Assembly (NCBI RefSeq): GCF_042610375.1
Contig: NZ_JBGJZL010000001.1
Coordinates: 248,001 to 312,000, forward strand
DNA length: 64,000 nt
Origin: CTSoil-075 sp042610375
GTDB taxonomy: Bacteria; Bacillota; Negativicutes; DSM-13327
Direction of reading: 5' to 3'
The notes beneath the pieces are model-generated. The model searched no databases, had not been told where the DNA came from, and saw only the letters and a program-made list of their open reading frames with translations. Position 1 is the first letter of the stretch, and the number at the start of each line of letters is the position of its first letter. Position numbers and translations under genes: made by a program. This document shows positions 1 through 7,639 of the stretch, piece by piece.

Positions 1-111
1 TGTTAACTAGTATATTCTACATTCACTTTATAATTCCTTCTTTTTTGTTAAATTTTTGTTATTTTTAGAAAATATCTAATTAATTACTCATCTCTTTATG
101 TAATTAATAGA

Positions 112-145
112 AAGAAGCTCGCATTAATAAAAATGCGAGCTTCTT
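112..145 (-). terminator. Terminator hairpin of ompM1
   Basis: A perfect 14-bp inverted repeat (112-125 with 132-145, six-base loop) lies 11 bases past the stop codon of the first porin gene. On the minus strand it is followed by an AT-rich stretch with a short T-run, as expected of a Rho-independent terminator. Confidence 0.8.
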
Positions 146-156
146 GAAGAGTCAAA

Positions 157-1467
157 TTAGAACATGTAGTTAACTTGTACTCTATCATATGTTTTGCTAA
201 CGCCATCTACACCAGTTTTAGCATCTTTGATGTTGAATTGGTGAAGAGCATTGAAAGTAATGTTTTTAGCTAATGTATAGTCAACTTGAGCTACCCATGA
301 TTTCAAACCATCAGCAGCAAGTCCAACATCAGCGCCGCTCATTCTGTGGAATGGACCTTGGAAAGCATATGGAAGTGCATTACCTTCGAATTTATTGTTT
401 TCAAGGAAGAAACCAAAAGAACCAGGATTAGCAGCACTTGCGCCTTTATATTGTACGCGAGCAACTGTCGCTGTAGGTGCAGAACCACCATACAATGTTT
501 TAGCATCTTTAGCTGTATTTTTGTAGTATTCGCCGATTACTTTAACGTTTTTGTCAAAGGTATATACAAGGCTACCACCAGCAATGTTGTATGCATCTTT
601 AACAGTACTTCCATTACCATCAGAAGATCCTACATCAATATTTTTGAAGTAGTCTGCAGCTACTTTAGCTTTACCAAATTGGTGTGTTGCTTCAGCAAAT
701 GCAATGTTTTTAATGTTTAAGCCATTTACGATAAGGGAACCAGGTGCTGTATTTCTTGCTTGCGCATAACCAAGCATTACAGTAGTATTACCGTACTTAC
801 TGTTTGTCATGATACCATCTAAGTCACCAGTTGTTCCAGAAAGGGAAGTAGTTGGTCCCATGTTCAACGTATAACGACCAACTGTGATATCAGTATTTTT
901 GATCAAGTTTTTAGTCGTTAACGCCATATCTGTTAATCTTTGATTTGTATCTTGATTGAATTTATCATCTTGGAATACAAAACGAGCATACAAAGAAGTA
1001 TTGTCATTGATTTGGGAAGTCATGTTTAAACGGAAACGATCTTTGAATTGTGCAGCATTTGCTCTATCTGCAGTGTTATTCCAACGAACACGTAGATCGC
1101 CAGTGAATTTAAGATTGGATTGTTTTGCTTCCAATTTAGTTACACGAACGCCTAGTTTGTCCAATTCATCGGAAAACTCAGCTTCTAGTTTGTCAAGTTC
1201 AGCTTTTTGAGCTGCATCAGCTTTGTCAGCTTTAGCCATTGCTTTAGCAACGATTTGAGCCATTTCATAACGGCTGATCATTTTGTCGCCTGCGAATTGG
1301 CCATCGCTATAACCATCAACAATACCAGCTTGTGCTAATTTTGTTACGGAAGCATATGCCCAATGTTTTGCAGGAACATCTACGAAAGGATTTGCCGCTG
1401 CGAAGGAAGTACCAGCTACACCAAGTACCATAGCTGCTGCTAAGGATGCTACTAATTTCTTTTTCAT
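157..1467 (-). CDS. ompM: OmpM-type SLH-domain outer-membrane porin 1
   Basis: Outer-membrane porin that also anchors the outer membrane to peptidoglycan, the role known for OmpM of Negativicutes. The 436-residue product has a Sec signal peptide (about 1-23, ending SFA/A), one SLH domain (about 26-68, with DVPAKHWAY and ISRYEMAQIVAKAM), a charged coiled-coil stalk (about 75-117) and a long beta-rich part (about 118-436) ending in phenylalanine, as in Bam-dependent barrels. The start is set by AAGGAGAG about 8 bases upstream of ATG. It has a long leader with a sigma-H-like promoter and a conserved hairpin, and its own terminator, so it is monocistronic. A second ompM lies at 2198-3358. The family is secure; pore selectivity cannot be read from the sequence. 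Confidence 0.93.
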   Translation of the reverse strand: MKKKLVASLAAAMVLGVAGTSFAAANPFVDVPAKHWAYASVTKLAQAGIVDGYSDGQFAGDKMISRYEMAQIVAKAMAKADKADAAQKAELDKLEAEFSDELDKLGVRVTKLEAKQSNLKFTGDLRVRWNNTADRANAAQFKDRFRLNMTSQINDNTSLYARFVFQDDKFNQDTNQRLTDMALTTKNLIKNTDITVGRYTLNMGPTTSLSGTTGDLDGIMTNSKYGNTTVMLGYAQARNTAPGSLIVNGLNIKNIAFAEATHQFGKAKVAADYFKNIDVGSSDGNGSTVKDAYNIAGGSLVYTFDKNVKVIGEYYKNTAKDAKTLYGGSAPTATVARVQYKGASAANPGSFGFFLENNKFEGNALPYAFQGPFHRMSGADVGLAADGLKSWVAQVDYTLAKNITFNALHQFNIKDAKTGVDGVSKTYDRVQVNYMF

Positions 1468-1537
1468 GTAAAAATCTCTCCTTAAGTTTTATTTTTGCAA
1501 GGCAAGATTTCTACAATAAGCCTAAGAAGAGTCAATC

Positions 1538-1561
1538 ATTGAGTGTCCATGTTCCCTCAAT
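1538..1561 (-). promoter_or_regulatory. Leader hairpin of ompM1 with conserved 12-nt loop
   Basis: In the untranslated leader about 70-95 bases before the start codon, ATTGAG pairs with CTCAAT around the 12-base loop GGAACATGGACA. The same loop and a covarying stem occur upstream of ompM2 at 3441-3462. The loop carries GGA motifs, including ACATGGA, which resembles the CsrA recognition core. The structure is seen in the sequence; a protein or small-RNA ligand is inference. Confidence 0.55.
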
Positions 1562-1611
1562 ATGGTCTTATCAGGATCTTACTATGTTAATCATTACCTT
1601 ACTGTCTTAGT

Positions 1612-1640
1612 ATATTCCCCATTAATTTCATTATTCCTGC
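1612..1640 (-). promoter_or_regulatory. Sigma-H-like promoter of ompM1
   Basis: On the minus strand GCAGGAATA, an 11-base spacer and GGGGAATAT match the Bacillus sigma-H consensus RNAGGAWWW-N11/12-RNNGAATWW at every position. Transcription would start near 1604, giving a leader of about 135 bases. The same architecture recurs before ompM2, yjbH and others in the window. Which sigma factor reads it is not shown by the sequence. Confidence 0.6.
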
Positions 1641-1675
1641 TAGTTTTTTTATTTTTATCAAATTTTTCTCTCTAT

Positions 1676-2092
1676 TTACAATATCTTAACAAAGTATCGC
1701 TCCGCCAGTATCAGTGCCACATAATCATCAACAGGTCGAGGAGGAACTTGCATAGTAACAGGAATCAATCGTTTTAACCCTCGCGGAGGATTTTCGCTCC
1801 AATAACGTCGACGGGCTTCATCTGTAGAATTCCTTTCATCAATCAGGATTATGGCTAGCCCTTGATGATTCATTTTAATTTTTTCTAAGGATTGTTTGGC
1901 CTCTCGACTAGACGTTCCATCACCAATTACAATCAGGCTAACACTATACTCAGTGATGAATTTTTCGATTTTAGCTGTTAGTTCATCCGTCTGAATGACG
2001 GACTTTATCAATATACCTTTTTCTTTGTGAACAATGGCAATCCCGCATTTTTCTCGCCCTGGATCAATCGCAATAATGATTTCATCCATCAT
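1676..2092 (-). CDS. YqgF/RuvX-like RNase H-fold nuclease homologue
   Basis: Product of 138 residues resembling the YqgF/RuvX family (pre-16S rRNA processing nuclease, Holliday-junction-resolvase fold). The N-terminus carries IAIDPGREKCGIA, matching the family's first acidic motif DxGxxxxGIA; a central strand reads SLIVIGDG; DERNSTDEARRRYW matches the DER(x)nTxEA motif; and PVDDYVALILAERY supplies a C-terminal acidic motif. Length fits the family (about 138-150). It sits alone between two ompM genes, after the ompM2 terminator and with its own sigma-H-like promoter. A second, canonical copy may exist elsewhere, and this one may have drifted in function. Fold assignment is good; substrate is unknown. 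Confidence 0.7.
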   Translation of the reverse strand: MMDEIIIAIDPGREKCGIAIVHKEKGILIKSVIQTDELTAKIEKFITEYSVSLIVIGDGTSSREAKQSLEKIKMNHQGLAIILIDERNSTDEARRRYWSENPPRGLKRLIPVTMQVPPRPVDDYVALILAERYFVKIL

Positions 2093-2117
2093 ATAACTCT
2101 CCTATCCCTTTTATCAT

Positions 2118-2146
2118 TTCTTCGCTATGACTACCATTATTCCTGC
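2118..2146 (-). promoter_or_regulatory. Possible sigma-H-like promoter of the YqgF-like gene
   Basis: GCAGGAATA, an 11-base spacer and AGCGAAGAA on the minus strand match RNAGGAWWW-N11-RNNGAATWW except that GAAT reads GAAG. The -35 element begins just past the T-run of the ompM2 terminator, so the gene is insulated from the porin upstream. Confidence 0.42.
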
Positions 2147-2150
2147 ATAG

Positions 2151-2176
2151 AAAAAAGCGCCCACAAGGGGCGCTTT
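2151..2176 (-). terminator. Terminator of ompM2
   Basis: AAAGCGCCC pairs with GGGCGCTTT over a five-base loop, followed on the minus strand by TTTTTT. It lies 22 bases past the stop codon of the second porin gene and is a textbook Rho-independent terminator. Confidence 0.88.
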
Positions 2177-2197
2177 AGAAAAAATTTTATTTTAAAA

Positions 2198-3358
2198 TTA
2201 GAATTTTACGTTGACAGCTGCGGAAGTACGAGTATCCATGTTATCAAAGTCTTGGTATTTAACATTAAGTGCTGCATTTTTACCAAGGTTTCTGTCATAT
2301 TGATATTCCATACCTTTAATTGCTACATCAGTTGGTAATGCAAGAACATCAGAACTGGAATAAGCATTATATACACCAGCATCTGCATCTCTATGAGTTA
2401 CGCTAAGACCAAGGTTGTTGAACTTCACACCAAAAGCAGTAGCGGCTGCATTATTGGTATCGTTTTTAACGTAGTCAGCATTAGCAGTCACATTGCGTGT
2501 AAGAGGAGCAGATCCGTTGATTGCGTACGCTTTGTAATCACCTTGTTTCATGTAGTCAGCAGTTACTGCTGCTCCAAGAAGATTACCACCGTATTCAACA
2601 CCATACATACGCTCAGCAACATTAGCAGTTCCTGTACCAGTTGCAACAGTTGGTGTAACACCACCAGTTGTTTTACCAGCGTAGATTTTAAGAGCACCAG
2701 CTTGAGTTGCAAGACCATTTAATGTGTCATCAAACAGAACACCTGAACCTAGTTTAACATCTTGGCGACCAACAGTATTTGTCAAACCAAGAGCATTGAA
2801 AGTTACATTAGCAGTATCTAATTTGGCTACAACGTCATTATTGTTAGTACTGTTAGGATCAAAAGAACCACTTAAACGTGCATTAAATTTAAGATCATCA
2901 TTGATTTTACCATCGAAAGCAACCCGAGCACGAAGATCTGATTTATCACCAAACACATCACCTGCATCAGTATAACGAACGCGAGCATCGCCAGAGATTT
3001 TTACCATATTGTCAATTTGATTTTGTAATCCTTCAACTTTTACACCCATCGTATTTAACTCAGTTGCAAATTCTTTGGATAATTGATCAACCATTGCTTT
3101 TTGATCAGCATTTAGAGATTTAGTCATTGCTTTTGCTACAATTTGCGCCATTTCATAACGAGTTACAGTTTTATCACCTTTGAAAGTTCCATCGCTGTAA
3201 CCATCGATAACACCTGCTTGAGCTAATTTGCTTACTGCATCATAAGACCAGTGTTTTACAGGTACATCAGTGAAAGGATTAGCAAATGCCGGTACAGTGA
3301 ACGCCACTGTCAGAGCAGAAACCACAGCCACTTTTAACATTCTTTGATTCATTTTCAT
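2198..3358 (-). CDS. ompM: OmpM-type SLH-domain outer-membrane porin 2
   Basis: Second OmpM-like porin and peptidoglycan tether, 386 residues from the chosen start. The ATG at 3358 is preferred because AAGGGGGAT stands about 7 bases ahead and the protein then opens with a typical signal peptide (about 1-26, ending PAFA/N); upstream codons in the same frame lack these. An SLH domain (about 27-69: DVPVKHWSYDAVSKLAQAGVIDG, then TRYEMAQIVAKAM), a short coiled coil (about 75-110) and a beta-rich barrel region ending VNVKF follow. The SLH region is close to that of OmpM1 while the barrel differs, suggesting paralogues with different permeability. Monocistronic, with a sigma-H-like promoter and the leader hairpin also found before ompM1. 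Confidence 0.92.
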   Translation of the reverse strand: MKMNQRMLKVAVVSALTVAFTVPAFANPFTDVPVKHWSYDAVSKLAQAGVIDGYSDGTFKGDKTVTRYEMAQIVAKAMTKSLNADQKAMVDQLSKEFATELNTMGVKVEGLQNQIDNMVKISGDARVRYTDAGDVFGDKSDLRARVAFDGKINDDLKFNARLSGSFDPNSTNNNDVVAKLDTANVTFNALGLTNTVGRQDVKLGSGVLFDDTLNGLATQAGALKIYAGKTTGGVTPTVATGTGTANVAERMYGVEYGGNLLGAAVTADYMKQGDYKAYAINGSAPLTRNVTANADYVKNDTNNAAATAFGVKFNNLGLSVTHRDADAGVYNAYSSSDVLALPTDVAIKGMEYQYDRNLGKNAALNVKYQDFDNMDTRTSAAVNVKF

Positions 3359-3440
3359 TTGAGAAATCCCCCTTAAGGTTTTTTTATTTGCGGGTGTTAC
3401 CACCAACATGAGAGAAGTTCTCCACTGAAAGAAATATCAA

Positions 3441-3462
3441 ATGAGTATCCATGTTCCCTCAT
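3441..3462 (-). promoter_or_regulatory. Leader hairpin of ompM2 with conserved 12-nt loop
   Basis: ATGAG pairs with CTCAT around the loop GGAACATGGATA, the counterpart of the ompM1 leader hairpin. The base pair outside the shared TGAG/CTCA core is A-U here and U-A in ompM1, a compensatory change that argues for selection on RNA pairing rather than on primary sequence alone. Confidence 0.55.
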
Positions 3463-3527
3463 CGTATACTTTCTTTGCAGTAAGATCACGATCATGTCCC
3501 TACCGCTTGTTGCAGGTCTTGTTTACA

Positions 3528-3556
3528 TAATTCTATATTTCTTTCAAAATTCCTGC
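3528..3556 (-). promoter_or_regulatory. Sigma-H-like promoter of ompM2
   Basis: GCAGGAATT, an 11-base spacer and ATAGAATTA on the minus strand match the sigma-H consensus RNAGGAWWW-N11-RNNGAATWW at every position. Start of transcription would be near 3520, giving a leader of about 160 bases. Confidence 0.62.
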
Positions 3557-3602
3557 TAACATAGTGAGTGTAATTTTTGGTATTTCCTTTTAAATCAAAT
3601 AC

Positions 3603-3616
3603 TGACTATATAGTCA
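3603..3616. promoter_or_regulatory. Palindrome TGACTATATAGTCA upstream of ompM2
   Basis: A perfect 14-bp palindrome about 50 bases upstream of the ompM2 -35 element. It shares the half-site TGACTA with the palindrome over the tolC promoter (38522-38537) and resembles the two sites upstream of the TonB-dependent receptor gene. The shape suits a TetR- or MarR-type dimer; no binding protein is identified. Confidence 0.4.
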
Positions 3617-3680
3617 TTTATTTTTAAAAAAAATATTAATTTTACATAACAAGTTTATATTATACTATTTCGCCATAAAA

Positions 3681-3715
3681 GCAAAGAATCCTGCTTTTAA
3701 GACAGGATTCTTTGC
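3681..3715 (-). terminator. Terminator of the lpx/lpt operon
   Basis: GCAAAGAATCCTG pairs perfectly with CAGGATTCTTTGC (13 bp), followed on the minus strand by TTTTATGG. It lies past the DUF3084 gene and marks the end of the long lipid A and LPS-export transcription unit. Confidence 0.8.
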
Positions 3716-3758
3716 TGGTATATTATGTGAATCTTAGAGTTGATTGTTGCATCAGAAA

Positions 3759-5009
3759 TTAGGGCGATCCTTGGATGTGTATTTCAATTTTGAGAGGCCC
3801 TGCCGTATAGGTCTCATTTTTAGCCGTAGCAACAAGGGTCACCTTCCCATTATAACGTTTAAGAGTATTAACGGCATCATAGAATTCAGTACCGCTAATG
3901 GCGCCCACTGTCCCCTGTAGAGGATCAGGAAGTATGCCTTGCTTAATCGCCGCAACATTTACTTTTTGCAAAAAGAGCATCACACTTTCTTCTGGCGACA
4001 TGGCATTTCGCCCCATATCAACAATCTCCATATGAACAGTTTGACCTGGACGATAGATATAATGATTGGGGAAAATACTAATATTCCCTATGACAGGTTC
4101 ACCATACACTGTATTACCGCCTGCTGAAATGCGAACAATGACATCTTGATGAGTGGTTGTGACTTCAGATATGACTTTGTCAAAATCAGATTGAGCAATC
4201 CATAGAATTTCAAGATTTTTATCCTTAATATCCAATTTATCAATAATAGTTTGATTGGTATTATAGATAATATCTGACAAAGCTTTCACCGTATCATTAT
4301 GATTTTCACTACCAGGCAATACTGTGGTTGTTAATATCTCTCCAGCGCGATAGATGATAGACCCTTCACGAACAACCTGTAGCCCTTGTTTTAATTTGCT
4401 TGTTAATTCTGTTAGATTATTGATGTCGAGCTGCAAGTTACTTTTTGCTTCCGTTAGGTCTTTAACACGCATATCAAGTTCATTTTTAGTGTTTTGCAGA
4501 CGATTGATCGATTGCTGGGCAGCATTGATTTCTCCACGAGCTACCGCATAATCACGCTCAGTCTGCTCAAGCTGAAGAGCACTCTGATCCCGTTGCGCCA
4601 TAACAGCAGATAGTTCACTCGCAATAGCCGCAAGCTGATTCGTGGTCTCTTGCACTTTATTGGTCAACGTTGCATATTCAAGGTTTTTTGCCGCAAGAGC
4701 ATTACGACTTCGGTCAAGTTCACCGTTTTGGGTCGTCACTTCTTGTGAAAGAGTACTCAGTTCATTTTTTAGGGCTTCCATGCCAAATAAAGCTGTACGC
4801 ACATCACGTGATACCAAGGTTAAAATCCCAATGGTGGATATGGTAATGAGAATGCCTGTAATAATGGTTACAACAATAGAAGTATGCTTGGGGCGCAACC
4901 CAAAAATCGTAAGCTTTTTTTTACCGACCTTTGTACCCAATTTATCGCCAATATAGGCAATCATCCCTCCCGTAATGGCAAGAACAGCAATAAGGGCTAT
5001 ACCAAACAT
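3759..5009 (-). CDS. DUF3084 membrane-anchored coiled-coil protein
   Basis: Product of 416 residues matching the DUF3084 family, whose function is not established. From the chosen ATG (AAAGGAGGTG about 9 bases upstream) it begins with a transmembrane segment (about 1-20), then DKLGTKVGKKKLTIFGLRPKHTS, a second transmembrane segment (about 45-67), a long coiled coil rich in Q, N, E and L (about 75-205) and a mixed C-terminal domain (about 215-416), probably outside the cytoplasm. It is the last gene of the lipid A/Lpt operon, about 50 bases after the lptF/G-like gene and before a strong terminator, so a role in envelope assembly is plausible. This is inference from location and topology. Confidence 0.78.
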   Translation of the reverse strand: MFGIALIAVLAITGGMIAYIGDKLGTKVGKKKLTIFGLRPKHTSIVVTIITGILITISTIGILTLVSRDVRTALFGMEALKNELSTLSQEVTTQNGELDRSRNALAAKNLEYATLTNKVQETTNQLAAIASELSAVMAQRDQSALQLEQTERDYAVARGEINAAQQSINRLQNTKNELDMRVKDLTEAKSNLQLDINNLTELTSKLKQGLQVVREGSIIYRAGEILTTTVLPGSENHNDTVKALSDIIYNTNQTIIDKLDIKDKNLEILWIAQSDFDKVISEVTTTHQDVIVRISAGGNTVYGEPVIGNISIFPNHYIYRPGQTVHMEIVDMGRNAMSPEESVMLFLQKVNVAAIKQGILPDPLQGTVGAISGTEFYDAVNTLKRYNGKVTLVATAKNETYTAGPLKIEIHIQGSP

Positions 5010-5062
5010 GATGAACTGACACCTCCTTTCCTCAAACAGAATCACCCTCGACTATGAAAAAA

Positions 5063-6151
5063 TTATCGTGAGGCTTTACGGACGAGAAGAAAACCGACGA
5101 GAATACCAGCAATATCTGGTATCCAAGCTGCCAAAGCCGGAGGAATGGCACCACCTTGTCCAAGGGCAGTGGTAATGGTCATAATCGTATAATAAATAAA
5201 GATAATAATGATGCTAATACCAAGGCCTATGGAAGAACTTGACCGATTTGGTTGAAGTCCTAGTGGAGTGCCAATCAGGGCAAAGACGAAACTTGCCATG
5301 GGAATGGCGATTCGTTGCTGCAATTCCACTTCATAGATATTTGATTTAACATATTCTCTCTTCAGCACCTTAATATGCTGCTTTAACTCTACAATTGTCA
5401 TTTCATCTGGTTTCTTCTGTTCACTAGAAATAGAACTTGGCGCTTTAGTAATTGGCATGATTTGTTGATCAAAGTGTAGAGTCCGATCTATCTTACCCTC
5501 TGTCGTCAAATCATGGATAGTACCATTATACATAATCCAACGATTATCTTGCCATACTGCCCGATCGGCATTTTCCATTCTAACTAAATGCTCATTCTCA
5601 AACTCCTGTATGGATACAGCGTACATTGTATTGCTGCTTTGTTCAAATTTACGCGCATAAGTCAGCCGTTCCAATACCCCGCCTTTCACATCTTTAATAA
5701 TAATATGATCTTGAGATTTTGGTGCTGTATTTTTCTGAATTTCATTACGCACAATATTATTGTAGGCTGCATTGGATTGAGGTACAACAAGTTCCGCAAA
5801 AGCCACAGCAAAGATGCTCACAAAAAAAGCAACAATAAATACAGGTGTCGCTAAGCGATAAAAACTAATACCACCAGAACGCATGGCCGTAATTTCACTT
5901 GATCCTGATAGGCGGCCAAAGGCTAAGAGAGCCGCAAGAAGCATGGACATAGGGAAAGTCAATACGATAATGCTTGGCAGGCTATAAATGAATAGCTTGA
6001 TAACCGAATTCATAGATGCACCATATTGGGTTACATACTGAGCAATTCTTAGCATCGTACCAGTACCAATAAAAACACTGGAGAATGAAGCAATGCCGAA
6101 AATAAAAGGCCCTAGTAATTCCTTAATAATATATTTGTCAAGTATGCGCAT
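5063..6151 (-). CDS. lptF: LPS-export ABC transporter permease, LptF/LptG family
   Basis: Inner-membrane permease of the Lpt machine that extracts LPS from the outer leaflet of the inner membrane using LptB. The 362-residue product has the YjgP/YjgQ layout: transmembrane segments near 12-35, 48-75 and 98-122, a periplasmic beta-jellyroll domain (about 130-270), and three C-terminal segments near 275-360 with the conserved motif FALIGTPLGLQPNRSSSS. AGGGAG stands 7 bases before ATG. Its neighbours are lptB, lptA and lptC. Only one permease gene is present where enterobacteria have two, so either it forms a homodimer or the second subunit is encoded elsewhere. F versus G cannot be decided from the sequence. 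Confidence 0.9.
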   Translation of the reverse strand: MRILDKYIIKELLGPFIFGIASFSSVFIGTGTMLRIAQYVTQYGASMNSVIKLFIYSLPSIIVLTFPMSMLLAALLAFGRLSGSSEITAMRSGGISFYRLATPVFIVAFFVSIFAVAFAELVVPQSNAAYNNIVRNEIQKNTAPKSQDHIIIKDVKGGVLERLTYARKFEQSSNTMYAVSIQEFENEHLVRMENADRAVWQDNRWIMYNGTIHDLTTEGKIDRTLHFDQQIMPITKAPSSISSEQKKPDEMTIVELKQHIKVLKREYVKSNIYEVELQQRIAIPMASFVFALIGTPLGLQPNRSSSSIGLGISIIIIFIYYTIMTITTALGQGGAIPPALAAWIPDIAGILVGFLLVRKASR

Positions 6152-6165
6152 GATTTTCTCCCTAT

Positions 6166-6885
6166 TTAAAGACTAAAATTCTCGCCCAGATAGAATTTTT
6201 TTGCAATATCACTATTGGCAATGGTATCGGTATTACCTTCAATCAAGATTTTTCCTTCGTTGAGAATATAAGCTCTATCCACAATACTTAATGTCTCTCT
6301 GACATTATGATCGGTAATAAGGACTCCAATTCCTCGCTTTTTTAAGTAACTAATAACGTCTTGTATCTCTGCTACGGCAATAGGATCAACACCAGCAAAA
6401 GGTTCATCAAGAAGGATAAACGCAGGATCCGTGGACAAAGCCCGGGCAATTTCGACTCGGCGTCGTTCTCCTCCTGATAACTGAGAACCCATTCGTTTAC
6501 GAACATGACCAAGATTAAATTCGCCCAGTAAGCTTTCCGTTTTCTCTAAACGCTGACTTTTATTGAGTGCAGTTGTTTCCAAGATAGCCATTAAATTATC
6601 TTCCACTGATAATTTCCGAAAAACAGAAGCTTCTTGAGGCAAATAGCCAACACCAAAACCAGCACGGCGATACATGGCCATGTCTGTTACATCTTCATCA
6701 TTAATGACAATCGTGCCTTCATTGGGGCGTTCTAAGCCAACAATCATATAAAACGTCGTTGTCTTACCCGCCCCATTAGGCCCAAGCAGCCCTACAACCT
6801 CGCCCTTATCGACTCGCAAACTAACACCATCTACCACATTACGACCTTTATAGGTTTTTATCAGATTTGTTGTTTCAATATACAT
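6166..6885 (-). CDS. lptB: LptB, LPS-export ABC transporter ATPase
   Basis: Cytoplasmic ATPase that powers LPS extraction and transport to the outer membrane. The 239-residue protein has Walker A LLGPNGAGKTTTFY (about 33-46), a Q-loop in GYLPQEASVFRKLSV, signature LSGGERRRVEIARAL (about 136-150), Walker B AFILLDEPFAGVDP and switch TDHNVRETL, all typical of LptB. AAGGAG lies 6 bases before the ATG. The gene lies between lptA and the lptF/G-like permease in the same operon, with 14- and 37-base gaps. All catalytic motifs are intact. Confidence 0.95.
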   Translation of the reverse strand: MYIETTNLIKTYKGRNVVDGVSLRVDKGEVVGLLGPNGAGKTTTFYMIVGLERPNEGTIVINDEDVTDMAMYRRAGFGVGYLPQEASVFRKLSVEDNLMAILETTALNKSQRLEKTESLLGEFNLGHVRKRMGSQLSGGERRRVEIARALSTDPAFILLDEPFAGVDPIAVAEIQDVISYLKKRGIGVLITDHNVRETLSIVDRAYILNEGKILIEGNTDTIANSDIAKKFYLGENFSL

Positions 6886-6922
6886 ATTGTACTCCTTGCT
6901 TTAGGACTAAATACTGAAGATT

Positions 6923-7639
6923 CTATGATTGAGGAATAATGATAAGTTTACTGCGACCTTGGACGTCAATCGTTTTTTTATCAAGATAAAGAGTCATCGT
7001 ATTGCCGGTCAATACATTACCCTCTTGTACAGCTCTTACATTTCCTGTAAGGATCGTTTTGCCTTGTTCTCCTTGTGTTCCATAATAGACAGCTTGTTCA
7101 GATGTAGCATCAAGATTTCTCGCCGAGCTGACAAGGTGTACATTGCCTTGAGCAACAACGCGATTATCAAGAAAAAATGACTCAATTTGATTGGCTGTCA
7201 TAATACTATCATCCATAGCTAAATTGGCCCAACCTGTTACAATGGCATATTGTTTAACTGAATCATAATCAATCGATGGTCCCATTAGTTTGCTATTACC
7301 TTTTGTGAGAATTGGATCACCGTTTGCCACAATGCGGGTATTACCATAAGAATTTATTTGCCTTGCAACTAAGATAGTATCATCTTTGACAATCCGAGCA
7401 TTACCATTTACATACGTTTCATTTGCTTTACTATTGTATTCAGCGTAATCGCCACTCATGGTGGCATTTTCTTGCACAATCTGAATATTACCCTGAGCAA
7501 TCATAATGCCTTTCGTGGAATCATATTCAATGGTATCTGCTGATAATTCAATGGCCTTATTGGGAGCAGCTTGCAGATTAGCCACAGCACTACATGAAAG
7601 CAGCAAGACAAGGGCAACGCGAATTAAAGCATTTTTCAC
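6923..7639 (-). CDS. lptA: LptA/OstA-like periplasmic LPS transport protein
   Basis: Periplasmic bridge protein for LPS between the inner-membrane LptBFGC complex and the outer-membrane translocon. The 238-residue product has a signal peptide (about 1-24, ending NLQA/A) and repeated beta-hairpins of the OstA fold: IELSADTIEYDSTKGIMIAQG, MSGDYAEYNSKANETYVNG, LMGPSIDYDSVKQYAIVTG, and so on. It starts with GTG, with AAGGAGGG 8 bases upstream, and overlaps the stop of lptC by 4 bases, so translation is probably coupled. It is longer than the E. coli protein (185) because of an extra repeat. The matching translocon gene lptD is not in this window. Confidence 0.9.
   Translation of the reverse strand: MKNALIRVALVLLLSCSAVANLQAAPNKAIELSADTIEYDSTKGIMIAQGNIQIVQENATMSGDYAEYNSKANETYVNGNARIVKDDTILVARQINSYGNTRIVANGDPILTKGNSKLMGPSIDYDSVKQYAIVTGWANLAMDDSIMTANQIESFFLDNRVVAQGNVHLVSSARNLDATSEQAVYYGTQGEQGKTILTGNVRAVQEGNVLTGNTMTLYLDKKTIDVQGRSKLIIIPQS

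Larger units (their letters stand above)
3359..3758. other. 400-base gene-free stretch between DUF3084 gene and ompM2
   Basis: Contains, in minus-strand order, the terminator of the lpt/DUF3084 operon (3681-3715), a perfect palindrome (3603-3616), the ompM2 sigma-H-like promoter (3528-3556) and the long ompM2 leader with the conserved hairpin (3441-3462). The leader also allows a 22-codon reading frame starting in the hairpin loop, but the ompM1 leader gives only four codons there, so a conserved leader peptide is not supported. Confidence 0.6.

Noticed and set aside
346..1210. Plus-strand open frames opposite ompM1
   Set aside because: They are antisense shadows of a secure gene, with no ribosome sites and no family resemblance; the same holds for the many other opposite-strand frames in the window.
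3359..3453. Possible 22-codon leader peptide before ompM2, starting at the ATG in the hairpin loop
   Set aside because: The equivalent ATG before ompM1 is followed by only three sense codons and a stop, so the peptide is not conserved; the RNA hairpin explains the similarity better.
3759..4956. Chemoreceptor or structural-maintenance protein for the coiled-coil DUF3084 gene
   Set aside because: No signalling tip, HAMP or ATPase motifs; the two N-terminal membrane segments and linkage to lpt genes fit DUF3084.
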